Assembly: GCA_946699065.1 (NCBI GenBank)
Contig: CAMPDV010000010.1
Coordinates: 310,001-374,000 of the forward strand
Length of the DNA: 64,000 nt
Direction: 5' to 3'
Source of the DNA: Loxodes magnus
Taxonomy: Eukaryota; Ciliophora; Karyorelictea; Loxodida; Loxodidae
The notes beneath the pieces are model-generated. The model ran no database searches, was not told the DNA's origin, and worked only from the letters and a program-made list of their open reading frames with translations. The stretch's first letter is position 1, and each line of letters starts with the position of its first letter. Shown one piece after another: positions 49,990 through 61,375 of the stretch. The position numbers were made by a program, and so were the translations under genes.

Positions 49990-50905
49990 TATAGTTTAAA
50001 ATTATTTAAATGTAAGCAACTGTTTATCCTTTATGAGATGAAGAGTTAATGAGACTAATAAGAAGCCTAAAGAAATGGAATGTAAATGTATAGCTTGGGA
50101 AAAATGTTTAAATGCAATGTATAAGCTAACTATAATGATAATCTGCAATCTTCATAACTCTAAATCAACTGAGTTTGTTCATGAGCTTAAAACAATTGAA
50201 ATTAAAGTTTAGAACTTGTGTAAAGAACATCAGCTTGAGATATCTATCATATGTGCTTGAGATAATTAACTTGTATGTTATACTTGCCTAATTTAAACTC
50301 ATAATCATGAAAATATACTTATATAAGAAAAAATTAGGAACCTATAGGAGTAAAATAAAAAAAAGCTGGTATTATTAAATTAAACTATGCATTTATAAGA
50401 TAAAATAGTAATTTTTAGTAAAGCATAATAACAGATAAACGAATCAAAACTTGCTACTAGAAATACCATGCTAGAAGCAAGTGAGCTAATAATTTCCTAG
50501 GCTATTCATATTTACTAAAAGTACTTTAATTAAATTTTAAACTAATTTGATAGATCAAAAGATAAGATTAATTCTAACTTATCAAAGTGCATAATTAATA
50601 GCAGCAAATAAATGATGTTGTCTAACTCGAAGAGATTACTATAGATCAATGTGAGTTAAAGAAACAGAAAAAAGATAGATAATAGCACAGTTACTTAACT
50701 AGAAACTAAATTAGAAGATTGAAATATTTAAGATTAAATAGGTTAATATATCTATTATAATGCTTTATAAAAGATATGTGGATGCAAGTTATTCAAAGAA
50801 TTAAAAGAAAAAATATATAACTAAAGAAAAAACTCCGAGGAAAATAATCAAATCTAAATATAATATTAACTGACTAAGATCAATAAGTATAAAAATTAAA
50901 AGAGT
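49990..50905 (+). pseudogene. RING/B-box/coiled-coil relative without kelch, RING region damaged
   Basis: The frame KPKEMECKCIAWEKCLNAM aligns with KPRQLDCGCILCEKCLKGF of the kelch proteins. It is followed by a B-box CKEHQLEISIICAWDNQLVC then YTCLIQTHNHE, in which TGA gives the W, and by a Gln/Lys-rich coiled coil (RSKDKINSNLSKCIINSSKQ). The first part of the RING (ATGTAAGCAACTGTTTATCC...) lies in other frames, so the start is broken or the gene is very diverged. A SINE-like element sits at the 3' end (50923-51239), so a kelch domain may have been cut off or was never present. Confidence 0.6.
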
Positions 50906-50922
50906 AATTAAAAAGAATAATT

Positions 50923-51239
50923 AATTAATTAATTTCAACTAAAAAGGTTTTTGGACCGGAAACTCCTTTCCGATTGTACGACCTAACGCTCTCTTTTTAT
51001 GGAATGGCGGGGATATCCTGTTGTGCTCCTTGCACAGCTGCTAGGGAGCTCCATCGCTATGAGCAGCCAGGCTTCAAGCCCCTACCAAGAGCAGATAATC
51101 TCAAAGACAGCGTTCCCTTCAGAAAATGAATCTGACCAGGGACTTTCTCAGCGACAGGAAAGAAACTTGTTCCTAGCCATAAAACCAGAAAGTGTTGTCA
51201 CGAAGGTCGTTCTCAGCTCCCACCATCTTTTCAATTATG
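50923..51239 (-). mobile_element. SINE-like GC-rich element (rep1), copy 3, with target duplication
   Basis: A 317-bp copy between perfect 12-bp repeats AAAAGAATAATT (50911-50922 and 51240-51251). The tail AATTAATTAATT is on the left, so it reads on minus. Nearly identical to copy 1 over its GC-rich body, hence a recent insertion. On plus it contains an open frame of about 80 codons that also stays open in the other copies. Confidence 0.85.
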
Positions 51240-51405
51240 AAAAGAATAATTTTAAACTAAAAGTAACTTTGAAATTTGATGCTTTTTTAAATTCCTAAGC
51301 ATATATAAAGAATAAACTGAAAGCTAATTAAGTTATAAGAAAACAACTTCCTTTGAATAGCTACTTCTTTAAATATCTTTTTTAGCTAATCACATGTGCT
51401 ATTTA

Positions 51406-52393
51406 TCAACTTTTAAATTAGTCTTCAGTTTGGTTTCTTAAATATAAAGTTAAATTTCCACCAAATTCAAGATCTCATATCTTCATTCTCAGCTACTCCA
51501 TTTTTATTTCACTTTTCCTTTTTTAGATTTAGCTTACATTTTCCTTAAAACTTGATCTCTTTTGGATCTTGATCCTTCTTTTTGTATTATCTACCTTTCT
51601 TAATCTAGATTCTGGTTATACTTATTAAGCATCTTTATATGCTTCCTTCTTTAAGAAATATAGTAGATTCTAGTATTTATGTATGGCTTAATGTTAAACC
51701 TTGTTACGAAACTTCTTAAACTCTTAGATATCACAGCTTAAATTACGTTCTTATATTATACCTTTCCTAATTAAATTACCGAAATATTGTAAAGAATTAA
51801 TTTAAGAATCCAATAGTACTTTTGATGCAAATATCCTAAGAATAATTTTTCTATAGTAGAAAGAACTGGTTATTCTAGCCTATTCTAATTTGGCTACATA
51901 TTCTACTTTCACTAGTTGATGTATCACTTGCCTTTTAGCTTGCAAGTTAGAGACAAAAGAAGTCAAACGTCTTTAAATATTGGTTCTGTTAATCTTTTCT
52001 TATACTGAAACAGTTCTTTAATAAGCACATTTATTCAATTACCTAGACTAAACCTTATTACAACCTCTTAAATAATCTGTCATAATCCCTAGTTAGAGAT
52101 ATCTTAGACATTAAAGCCTTTCTCAAATCAATCATCTCTCTTATGAATAATAAAGCTTATAATGCATTTTGCTACTTCTCTTTTATTAGATTTAAATTTA
52201 CTATTACTAAGCTTTCTTCCTTATTGGATCTATTTGTTATTTTACCCTTCAAATTTTTTTCTTCTAATACTTCAATTGCTTATATATTATCCACCTTATG
52301 TATGTTCAATTTCTATATTTTAAGGATAATTCAAGCATTTTCTACTTATTGGATATTAACAGTCTAACTCTCATGATTTGTTTTCCTTTTCAT
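51406..52393 (-). CDS. Hypothetical basic protein, one frame change or short intron
   Basis: ATG at 52393 gives MKRKTNHESQTVNIQQVENA and a protein-like frame to about 52.02 kb (ALLFIREMIDLRKALMSKIS). A different frame then continues well to a TGA at 51406-51408 (RRLTSFVSNLQAKRQVIHQL; YQNLLYFLKKEAYKDAQQVQ; KRRIKIQKRSSFKENVSQIQ). The total length is not a multiple of three, consistent with one short intron or a frameshift near 52.02 kb. Very rich in Arg/Lys. It is arranged head to head with the coiled-coil frame at 52850. Function unknown. Confidence 0.45.
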
Positions 52394-52849
52394 TTAATCC
52401 CTTTTTGTATTTCCTTCATTTAAAAACAATATAATAAATTGATAATTTTAGCTTAATTAAGAAGCAAATCTAAGTATCTAATTTTTTAAGCTAGCTAGAT
52501 AGAAAAGGGTAACCATAAGTATAATAAAGAAAAGTGATTTAATAAAATATACTATCAATGATACTATACTGCAGCATATCAAATACTAAGAAGTTTAGAT
52601 CTTTAGTTTATATTTGATAGAAATGAAGAGACTGAATATTTAAATATCAAAATGCAATTCAAAATAATAACAAAAAGAGATATAGGGAATAAAAAATATT
52701 GGAAACTAATTAAAAATCGCTAATTTAAACTCTTAACGACTCTTCTTTATCTAACTATAAAGAAGCTGTGATCTTATAAAAAAGCATAGGCAGATGTTTA
52801 TAACTTTATAAATCTAGAATTTGGAAACGCTACAACTGAAGTAAATAAA

Positions 52850-55010
52850 ATGAATGCCAATTTAATAAGATAAATGCTAAAAAAATGTAGCTATTAGACA
52901 ATAAATAATTTTCTTAGGGTTCCACTAAGATAACTTAAATATTCCTTGGAGCGACGTTACCAGTTGAAGCGCATTTTAAAAGTTGAGAAATATGCTTATC
53001 AAAAGAAAGCAAATTTTGCCGCCACAATTTAAAAAAAGGTATAAAAAATATCTTCAGAAAATTTAAATAATAGGGGGATAAATAAAGATATTTAAGATAC
53101 AAAAAATATTTTAAATAATCAAAATGAAAATAGTAACGGAATTATAAAATGATTCATATTTACTTAAAACTTAGAGTATAATCATGTATAGTACTAAAAT
53201 TATAAATTCAACTATCTTTTAAACCAAAAGAATTAAGAAAATTCAAATCTAAAAAATCTAAATAATCTTGAAATCAAAAAAATATAACTTTAAGCCTAAC
53301 TTATTGAAGTAAAGGATCAAATGTAATCCTAGGAATAATAGTTTGAAACTAGTAAAAAATAGTTCTTAAATTAGATTAAAGAACTTGAATAATAAATATA
53401 AAATCTATAAAATAATCAAATTATTCTTAATTAAAAATTTCTATTAGCTTAAGAAAATCAGGATCAAACTAATTAAAGGATTATAAGTAAATATGAAGCA
53501 GTAAAATCTAAATACTATAAGTAATAACTATAGTTGAAATATAATTAATTAATTTTTTGGAAAAAAGCAAATAATTCTAAAGAGATAGGAATTTAAACAG
53601 ATTGTATTTCTCAATATAATAGTTAAACTGCATAAACTGATGAAATTAATTAAATCTATTAAATAGATAAATCTTAAGAGTAGTTTAGAAGTCATTCGTT
53701 AGTTCCTTAAAAATTCAATTAATCTACAATAATCATTTAAAATTCTTCGGCATAAACTAGCTTGTATTAATATTTATATATGTCTTATTCTAGTTTATAG
53801 GATGGTTTAAAAGAACTTGAGCTATATAAAAAATAATTATCTAAATTTGAATACATTTAGTAATTATATTACGAAATCTCTTAGTAAAAGAAGACTATTG
53901 GATTTGAATTATTGGAAGCTAAAGCCGAAAACCAATAGTTGATAATTTAAAATTAATGACTTATAAATAAAGACTAATAACTATAAAAACAGCTAATAAC
54001 TTTAAATAATCAGTTAAGAATATAAAATTAGTAGAGTTTGAAATAAAACATGGAGTTTCAAGAAGAATTATAATAAAAAGATATGGAATTTCAAATATTG
54101 ATATCTTAAAAGCATAATGAAGTTTAACACTTAAAAAGTTGTAATATATAATAACTACTAGCCGTAGAAAAATGTAATATAGACATATAAAAGCAATATT
54201 ATCTCAAACTTTAATAAACAGCAAAAAATTCTACCTAAACAGAATTACTAAGCTAAAATAAATAAATTTAGACAGATTAAAACCTTTAAATAAAATGTAA
54301 TGTAGAAAACAAAATTATATAAACAATTAATTTATAATAAGATTAGGAAATTTAAGCTTAATGATAACATTAAGAAGCTGAAGTTAGCACTGAAAAATTG
54401 GAATAAAGTTAAAAATTTTGTCAAACAAACTTTATAGATTTAAATCACTAAAAACTACAATAAACATATCATTAACTTAATATGGAATTTATTTTAAATA
54501 TCTAGAGTAGCTTAGAAAACTAGAAGAAATTATATTAAGAAAATAAGAAATTAATATCTAGTACAATAAAAATTGAATAATAAAATCAATTTTGCTAGAC
54601 AAGTTTGCTTGATGAGAATTATATAAAACTTCAGTAATTCTTTCATTAGCTAAATATGAACTTCATTTGTAACAATTAAAAGTTTGAGTAAAACTTAAGA
54701 AAATAGTAAGAAATTAATGAATAATTAATGAAAGAATTATTTGATCTAAAAACCAAGCCTTGATAAAAAGATTAAATGAGCTAAACAAACATTAATTATA
54801 TTGAAAACTAGAATCGCACTTTTATCAAATAATAAATCCTTTCAAAAGAAAACATGAAGAAGATGTAATTTAATATCCTCCAGCTAAACGCACTATTAAA
54901 TGAAAAAATGAAAGAGAAAGTGAAAAGATAATACGATAATAAAATTTTCAATTTCCTCAACTATAAAACTTTATAAGACAAGGTTCGTGAAGGAGAAACT
55001 AATATTTAAT
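52850..55010 (+). CDS. Long Gln-rich coiled-coil protein with repeated QT[DEN] motifs
   Basis: From ATG 52850 the frame is open, with TAA/TAG=Gln and a few TGA=Trp, through more than 700 codons. Near residue 55 FAATIQKKVQKIS resembles an IQ motif. The rest is predicted coiled coil, very rich in Gln, Asn, Glu and Lys. Short motifs recur: GIQTD, TAQTD, SAQTS, STQTE, QIQTD, FCQTN, FCQTS, MSQTN. These resemble the dynein light chain LC8 recognition motif. Two units of about 50 residues (FCQTN...HQLNMEFI and FCQTS...HQLNMNFI) are tandem repeats. A cytoskeletal scaffold is the best guess. The same frame continues without interruption into a LINE endonuclease domain at 55228, so the true C-terminus is uncertain; TGA 54761-54763 or the one near 55.0 kb may be the stop. 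Confidence 0.6.
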
Positions 55011-55227
55011 GAGCAATGTTCGAGGAAGGTATATAACAATTAATAAAGAATTAACTCAAGGCACTATAGATAGTATCTAAAATGTTATTAAAATAGACAA
55101 TAAACTACTAGAATCTTATTTGATTTAAGTAATTTACATTTTTGATCTAATAATTCCAGCACCCTGAGTATAAAAAAGAACTGGTACATATTTAAAGAGA
55201 TTCATAAGGGAATAAATATATTTGCAT

Positions 55228-55625
55228 ATATTAGGGAGGGCTCCCTGGTGGAGCGCAAGAATCTAAGAAAATAAAAATAGGACATGTAAATATAAGCTCA
55301 ATAGCTAGTAAACAAACGGCATTATAATAATTCATCCTTGATAATGAATTTGACATTTTTTCAATAAACGAAACATGAACGTAATAAACATATTGCCCAA
55401 TTGTTATAGAACAATATCGTAACTATTACTAAAACGCAAATAAATGTGCAGGTGGAGTATGTCTATTAGTAAAAAAGTAACTTGATTCTTGTTAAAATGA
55501 ATTAGATTTCTCAAATCTTCTTGGACATTTTATAAGCGTGAGAGTTAGAAATTTAATAATAGAATCATGCTATTTGCCTACAAATGAAAAGTCAAATATT
55601 TATAAGGACATTGCATTGTACTTCT
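55228..55625 (+). mobile_element. LINE fragment: N-terminal half of an apurinic-type endonuclease domain
   Basis: Encodes KIKIGHVNISSIASKQTALQ, then FILDNEFDIFSINETW (TGA at 55376-55378 gives the invariant W), CAGGVCLLVKKQL and IIESCYLPTNEKS, i.e. the first half of the EEP-fold endonuclease of non-LTR retrotransposons. It stops abruptly at about 55625, where sequence of the inverted right arm begins. The second half, the reverse transcriptase and a 3' tail are absent. It is in frame with the upstream coiled-coil ORF. Confidence 0.8.
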
Positions 55626-56527
55626 TGCAATCATTATAATAACTCTAAGAATATTTAACTTTGCAAGTTCTAATGATATCCTAAACTTCCTCTGTATTAT
55701 AGTTTGGTACTTAAATAGAGTAAGAATAATAGAAGGATAAAAAGTAAACGGAAGATAATCAATTATTTACGAAGTTCTATAAGAAAATATTACTTAAGTT
55801 GCAAACAAATTTAAAACTTATTTTGTAAAGTAATTATGAAAGAAGTATATAATGAGGCATAAATGTAAGAATTGGAGTAAAAATATATTCAAGTCGGAGA
55901 CGAAATCAAAATAGACTGTTATAATTAATTTAAAATGAAGCTATTTGGAATCTGTAAGTTACTGTGAAGTAAAAAGGAAAATACTCAAATGTCTTTATTA
56001 AGAAGGAAGAGAAAAAATAAAAAAGAGCTGTAAATTTCAACCACTTTAGATTATAAACTTTCTGAGAAAGCTGAATATAAATTTTGGATCGTTGTGATAA
56101 TTTAGAGTTAATAGTAGACAAATAGTAAAAAGAAAAAGAGACAACTTAGACATCTGAATAGCTTGATTTTCAAAGGCTTAGATTTGATAAATATCTAATA
56201 AAAAAACAAAGCTAAAAAGCTGAAGAAATAAGGAAATCTCATTTAAATAATGATAATGGATTTTTAAATTAAAATTAGTAAACCTAGTAGATCATCAGTA
56301 AAATAAAAAGAAAATCTTAAATTTCTAAGCAATTAATAAATCATTTAATATAAATCTTAATTTTAGTTAAATAGATAAAATATTCTAAAATTAATTAGTA
56401 TCATAAATAATTAAGTTTGCATCTTATATCGTAGAAGATATTTTCTTAGTTCAATTTAAATAGATCTTAAAAAATTTTGAAATAGGTATTAAATTAGTTT
56501 TATTAAAATGTTAGATTGTAGGATATT
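55625..56527 (+). pseudogene. 3' fragment of the gene at 43900-45078, duplicated
   Basis: Shares LQSN(Y/F)ER with INVRIGVK, NQNRL and EAIWNL with the left gene. It has no start of its own, because its 5' end is cut at the duplication junction and faces the LINE endonuclease fragment. Relative to the left gene at least one change of frame is needed, so it is a gene remnant. Confidence 0.55.
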
Positions 56528-56529
56528 TA

Positions 56530-57235
56530 CGCCTTATTTATTTTACTTTCTATTTTAGCTTTAGCTTAGTTAGCTATTCATTTCCTCCTTTTAACTTAAT
56601 ACTATAATTTAATTGGTTCTTGTATTTCTATATCTTAGATAATTCTTTTAAGGAACTGAAATCAGATAGTCTAGTCTTAGGTTTTTCTTTTCTTCATATA
56701 CGTTCAGATCCCAAAAATTTAATTTTAGCAAGTAGGGTAATGATATTTTATTTAACTAACTCCAAAATGCCTCTATAAAATACTGCATATTAGCTTTTTT
56801 AATGATATGGCATTAAAAATTTTAGTTAATTACAGTCCGCTTTTTTTAAGATTTTCGATAATTAAACATTTCTGTCTTTACTCTGATTAAACGCAAAGAT
56901 TTAGAATTCCAGATTAATATTTTAATTAGTTTCCTTTCTAATCATTCCAAGCTTTCAATTAGTTATTTAATTTAACCAAAGTTGATCTACTTCCTTTATA
57001 TATATTATAACTTTCTTACTTTTCTTTATCTTTCAATTATATTTTTTCTTCATCTTAGACATGAAAATATTGGAAAATTTATAAATAGAATTTATTCTTG
57101 TCTGATTTAGTTCTAGTTATTAGTAAAGTTTAGAACTGATTTTTTCTACCTTTTGTGAAAGTTGTATAATGATTAAGATTTTGTTGTTATTTTCTTCCTT
57201 TTGATGTAATAATTTTAAAATTAGTTAATAATTAT
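56530..57235 (-). pseudogene. Right-arm counterpart of the gene at 41107, with internal deletion
   Basis: On minus it carries KFYLQIFQYFHVQDE, KDKEKQESYNIYKGS and RVKTEMFNYRKSQ with NLRLDYLISVPQ, as in the left copy. About 520 bp near the 5' end are absent, and the position of the left ATG reads AGG. Divergent from the kelch gene at 57356, as in the left arm. Confidence 0.65.
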
Positions 57236-57355
57236 TTAATTTAATAAGTAATCTCATTCAATTAATATAAAGTTTATTTTCAATTATTTACTTAAGTGAT
57301 TTCTATCCAATCTAATATTAAGTACCATTTTTATTTTTTACTCTTTCAAAAAAAA

Positions 57356-59656
57356 ATGTCAGAAGCCAAGTGTGAATTATGTAAAGAAGAATTTGACTAA
57401 GAGCTTAGAAAGCCTAGACAGTTGGACTGTGAATGCATTATCTGTGAGAAATGCATAAAAACGTTCTATAACCTCTATAATGAATTTAAATGCTGAAAGC
57501 ACAACATCACCACAACAAGACCAATCGAGTCATTACCTACTATGAATTTAGTTAGTCAATAGATATAGAACCCCACCAATCTTTAGGACATCTGCCCTAT
57601 TCATAGTTAATAGTTCTTAACTCTATATTGTATATAGGATAGTATAAGAATCTGTGTACAATGCTAGTAGGTATCGCATCAAGGGCATAGATGTATCACT
57701 ACATAGGAAGCAGTTTAGCAAATGAAGAGTTACTTAGAATCTACCTTTAGAGCCATCAATTAGAGACTGGTCTAATACATATCTACATTGAATCAATGGT
57801 ACAGACAGTTAAATTAGTAGTAGATATCCAGAATAGCTAATATGGTTTAAGTATAGCTGTAGGTCAAGTAGAATATCTAGTAAGCATGTTAGGAGATGGT
57901 AAATGACTAGTAAAACTAAATAAAATAATAAATGCAATTAATTAAAGCTACATCTGATTACTATCAATAGATAGGAAGATAGGTTAATTCTATCTCCGAT
58001 ATCTCTTAGGACAGTATTGTTTTATGTTAGGATAAGAAGAGCTAATTGGATTAGCTTGACTTCACAATATAGGATAAGTTCTAGAGTATAGCATAAGCAT
58101 CTTCTGTTTTATGTAGTGAGAATTTAAGTCAATAGGCTCTCTAGAACTAAATCGTAACTCATCTAACGCATCATCTCTAGCCTAACCGAGTATACTAGAG
58201 TTACATGGACTAAGCCAACAAGATTAAGTAACTATAGTTAGCAATAAAGCGTTTATACTAAGATATGCAATAATAGATTCTTTAGTAAGAAAAGAAGCAA
58301 TAAGAGTATTAATAGTAGTTAAGGAATAAAGACTATTAACTTTAGGCTTAGTAGCTCAAATATGATTAAGACATCTAAGAACTGCAGTAATAAAAAGCCG
58401 AGCTTCAGAAAGGTATTACAGCTAGTTAACAATCTATGATTTAATTATAAGACTAATTATCTAAATTAGCATAAGAGAAAGTCAATTATTAAGAGTAGAT
58501 AAAGATTTGATCGAAGAAGTAAGAGAGTTTAAAATCTGATAATATGTAACTGGAAGCTATTAATAAGAACCATTCTGACTAGTTAAAATATTAAAGCTAG
58601 TAATTAAAAGATCTACAATAGTCTTTGGAATAATTCAAATCTTAAAGTTAATATATTCAAGTCAATAATTGGAGTGAGTTAGTGAGAGAGTCAAGCTACA
58701 AATACAGTCTAGCTAAGAGAGTAAATAAGGAGTCACCTAGGATAACTGTTTATAGGAGAGTATTCTTTCATTCCAATAAGATCTAGAGTTACAAGCTGGA
58801 CAACGTTAATATCTCCTGTGGTTACAATATGGTATCGGGGATGGTTCCAATATCTCTAAATCGATCATCTACATATTAGATCACTGATGATTTATTAATC
58901 TAGGTGGGAGGCAAAACTACTGCGACATATATGGACAAGATCTTATAGATTACTGCTAGCAGCGTTAGTAATAGTTCAGTAATAAAAGCATCGGCTTCGT
59001 TAATCTAGTCAAGAAATATTTCTTAAATGGGATATGACAATGATAGATTTGTGTATATTTTAGGAGGAGTGGATCCGCTATCATATTCTGCATCATCTCA
59101 TCCTTATTATAATTGCCTTAATTCTTTGGAGGTGTATGACAAGGTATAGAATGAATCTAGGTCTCTGTTGAGTAATAAAGATTATATACATCTTAATGGA
59201 ATCTGAGTATCATATTAGAGAGTGTGGATAATAGGTGGTCATATTTAAAGTTAAAATTTAACTGAGAATTACTAATATTCAAGTGGTATATCATCATATG
59301 ACAGTATGTTGAATGTGTATTAGGAGTATGGAATATAATTACCAGTGCCGGCAGCTAAATTGGTAAGTATCTGAATAAATGAGAATGAGTGCGCATATAT
59401 CTGGAACAGCAATAATAAGCTCAAGTAAACATGTGTGTTTGACACTAAGGCCATAATAAGGGATGGTAACAAATATCCTTACATATCAACAGCATCTGCT
59501 TTCTGATACAATGGTATCTTTGCAAATAATAGGATATGGATGTGGAGTAGTGCTTATCGAACATAGACTAATGTGATGTATTCATATGACACAAAAGCAA
59601 GTAATTAAGGCAAAAAGAGAGAGTGGACTTCGATGCAATTGAGTGTGAGTGAGTGA
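57356..59656 (+). CDS. RING/B-box/coiled-coil protein with kelch repeats, right-arm copy (766 aa)
   Basis: ATG 57356 to TGA 59654-59656, 767 codons in one frame with TAA/TAG=Gln and TGA=Trp. RING-type cluster KCELCKEEF...PRQLDCECIICEKC, then KC-W-KHN with TGA at 57494-57496 where the left copy has Asn-Thr. B-box CPIHSQQFLTLYCIQD then ICVQC and SHQGH. Gln-rich coiled coil (QQNQIKQQMQLIKATSDYYQ). Kelch-like C-terminus (DRFVYILGGVDPLSYS; NSLEVYDKVQNES; RVWIIGGHIQ). It is 56 residues shorter than the left copy, chiefly in the middle. Both copies keep open frames and a divergent neighbour, so both may be functional. Likely a TRIM-like ubiquitin ligase; this is inferred from domain order. Confidence 0.87.
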
Positions 59657-60410
59657 GTTGAGTCTCTCTAATGAGGAGACATTAAATAATTATATTATAA
59701 GTATTAAAAGTATTAAAGTATTTATTTAAAGTATTGATATAATTAAGTAGGTATATATTTTATATATTGAGTATTTACAGAATATGAATAGAGTGTGAGT
59801 AGAGTATAAAAGAGTTTATGTAGACTTTTTACAGACTTTAAATAGAGTATAAATAGTAAATTAAGAGTATAATAGAGTATGAGTAGAGTACATTTAAATT
59901 ATACTTAAAGTATATACAAAGTATATACAAAGTATATTAATAGCGTGAATAGAGAGTGTATGGAATTTGAATAGCGTATAAACTAGAGTGAATAAATAAA
60001 ATGGGAGATAAAGTGAATGATAATTATAATTATAATTATAATTATAATAAGTATATATAGTTAAGTAAACATAAGTAAGAATAGAGTGAGTATAGAGTAC
60101 GAATAATATGAATGAGTAAATGTTTAGAGGAGTAGAATTTGTGTGCTGGAGTGGGTGAGTATATTTAAGAAATTTGAAAGTTAAAGTTAAGTAAGGATAT
60201 TGTGAAATAGTTGGTGATAGATGGTAAATAAGAAAGTAAGACTTGAGAAAATAAGACCTGAGAAAATAAGACTTGAGAAGTGTGAGTGAGAGTATGAGTA
60301 TTATAGGAAGTAGTATATTATGAAATATATTAAAAGAGTAAGATGAGTAGATTGAGGGAAGTGACGAGATTTTTCGAGGAAGAAAGGCAATAAAGAAGTG
60401 AAAAGTGGTA
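59657..60410. other. Low-complexity purine-rich block downstream of the kelch gene
   Basis: Degenerate GAGTATA/GAGTAGA-type repeats, a short AATTAT array (60027-60051) and AAGTATTAAAGTATT units; counterpart of the pyrimidine-rich block in the left arm. No gene. Confidence 0.6.
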
Positions 60411-60710
60411 AAAAAAAGGAAAAAAGGAAAAAAGGAAAAAAGGAAAAAAGGAAAAAAGGAAAAAAAAAAAAAAAGGAAAAAAGGAAAAAGGAAAAAAGGA
60501 AAAAAAGGAAAAAAAAGGAAAAAAGGAAAAAAAGGAAAAAAGGAAAAAAAGGAAAAAAAGGAAAAAAAGGAAAAAAGGAAAAAAGGAAAAAAGGAAAAAA
60601 GGAAAAAAGGAAAAAAGGAAAAAAAAGGAAAAAAAGGAAAAAAGGAAAAAAAGGAAAAAAGGAAAAAAGGAAAAAAGGAAAAAAGGAAAAAAGGAAAAAA
60701 GGAAAAAATT
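60411..60710. repeat. GGAAAAA minisatellite, about 40 copies
   Basis: A tandem array of GG followed by four to seven A, occasionally more, 300 bp long and pure purine on one strand. The long Lys/Gly frames read through it are artefacts of the repeat. The matching left-arm position (about 37.5-37.65 kb) is only pyrimidine-rich without the array, so expansion followed the duplication. Confidence 0.9.
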
Positions 60711-61370
60711 TTTAAAAATGAGTATAAAAATAATTTGGTGATAAAAAATAAAAAAATATTTTAGATATATAAAGAAAAGTAAGTGAATGTGAAAGGAAAA
60801 AAATTAATAAAGTGTTTTTGAAATGAATCGGATGTTAGAAGGAAAAATTTTTAGAAAACGAGAAGTGTTATAAAAACGGAAAATTGTGAAAACCTTTTTT
60901 TGCTCCGCATTTTACACTACAAGATATTTTTGGATTGGAATAAAAAAATTTTACAAATTAAGGAAAAGGGGGAAAACTTAAGCATATTAAATTAAAAACT
61001 AATAGAATAATGAAGGATGAAAAATAATTTAGAAAATACCATAAGTCCTGATATAATTAATGATTAAAATATTTATAAATTTAGTTATTTTAGACTTATT
61101 GAAAAGAAAAATTAAGTTAAATAAAAGATATCTTAAAAACTAATAAGTGAAGTAAAAATAATTTGAATATAAGGATAGATTTTGATGAAAAGTGAAAATT
61201 AACTAGATTAAGTAAAAGAAACCAAAAAAAAGAAATATAATTAAAAGAAAAAGGAAAACTGTAGAACATTTTCTGCTCTGAGTTTTAAACTATAAAAGAA
61301 TTTTAGGATGGAGTAATCTTTGATGATTTGATTTTTACTTGATTAAAAAATAATAAATTATTATATTATA
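60711..61370. other. AT-rich spacer of the right arm
   Basis: Pairs with about 36.49-37.1 kb in the left arm. Two short stretches look like ends of a repeated unit: TTTTTGCTCCGCATTTTACAC at 60.9 kb and TTTTCTGCTCTGAGTTTTA at 61.27 kb, each followed by an ATTTTTGGATTGGA- or ATTTTAGGATGGA-like stretch. No gene. Confidence 0.5.
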
Positions 61371-61375
61371 TAATA

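Noticed and set aside
50999-51298. Open frame of 99 codons as a host gene
   Set aside because: It lies inside the SINE-like repeat and recurs in the other copies; kept only as a feature of the repeat.
60398-60764. Long Lys/Gly-rich frames of over 100 codons
   Set aside because: They are translations of the GGAAAAA minisatellite and shift freely between frames.
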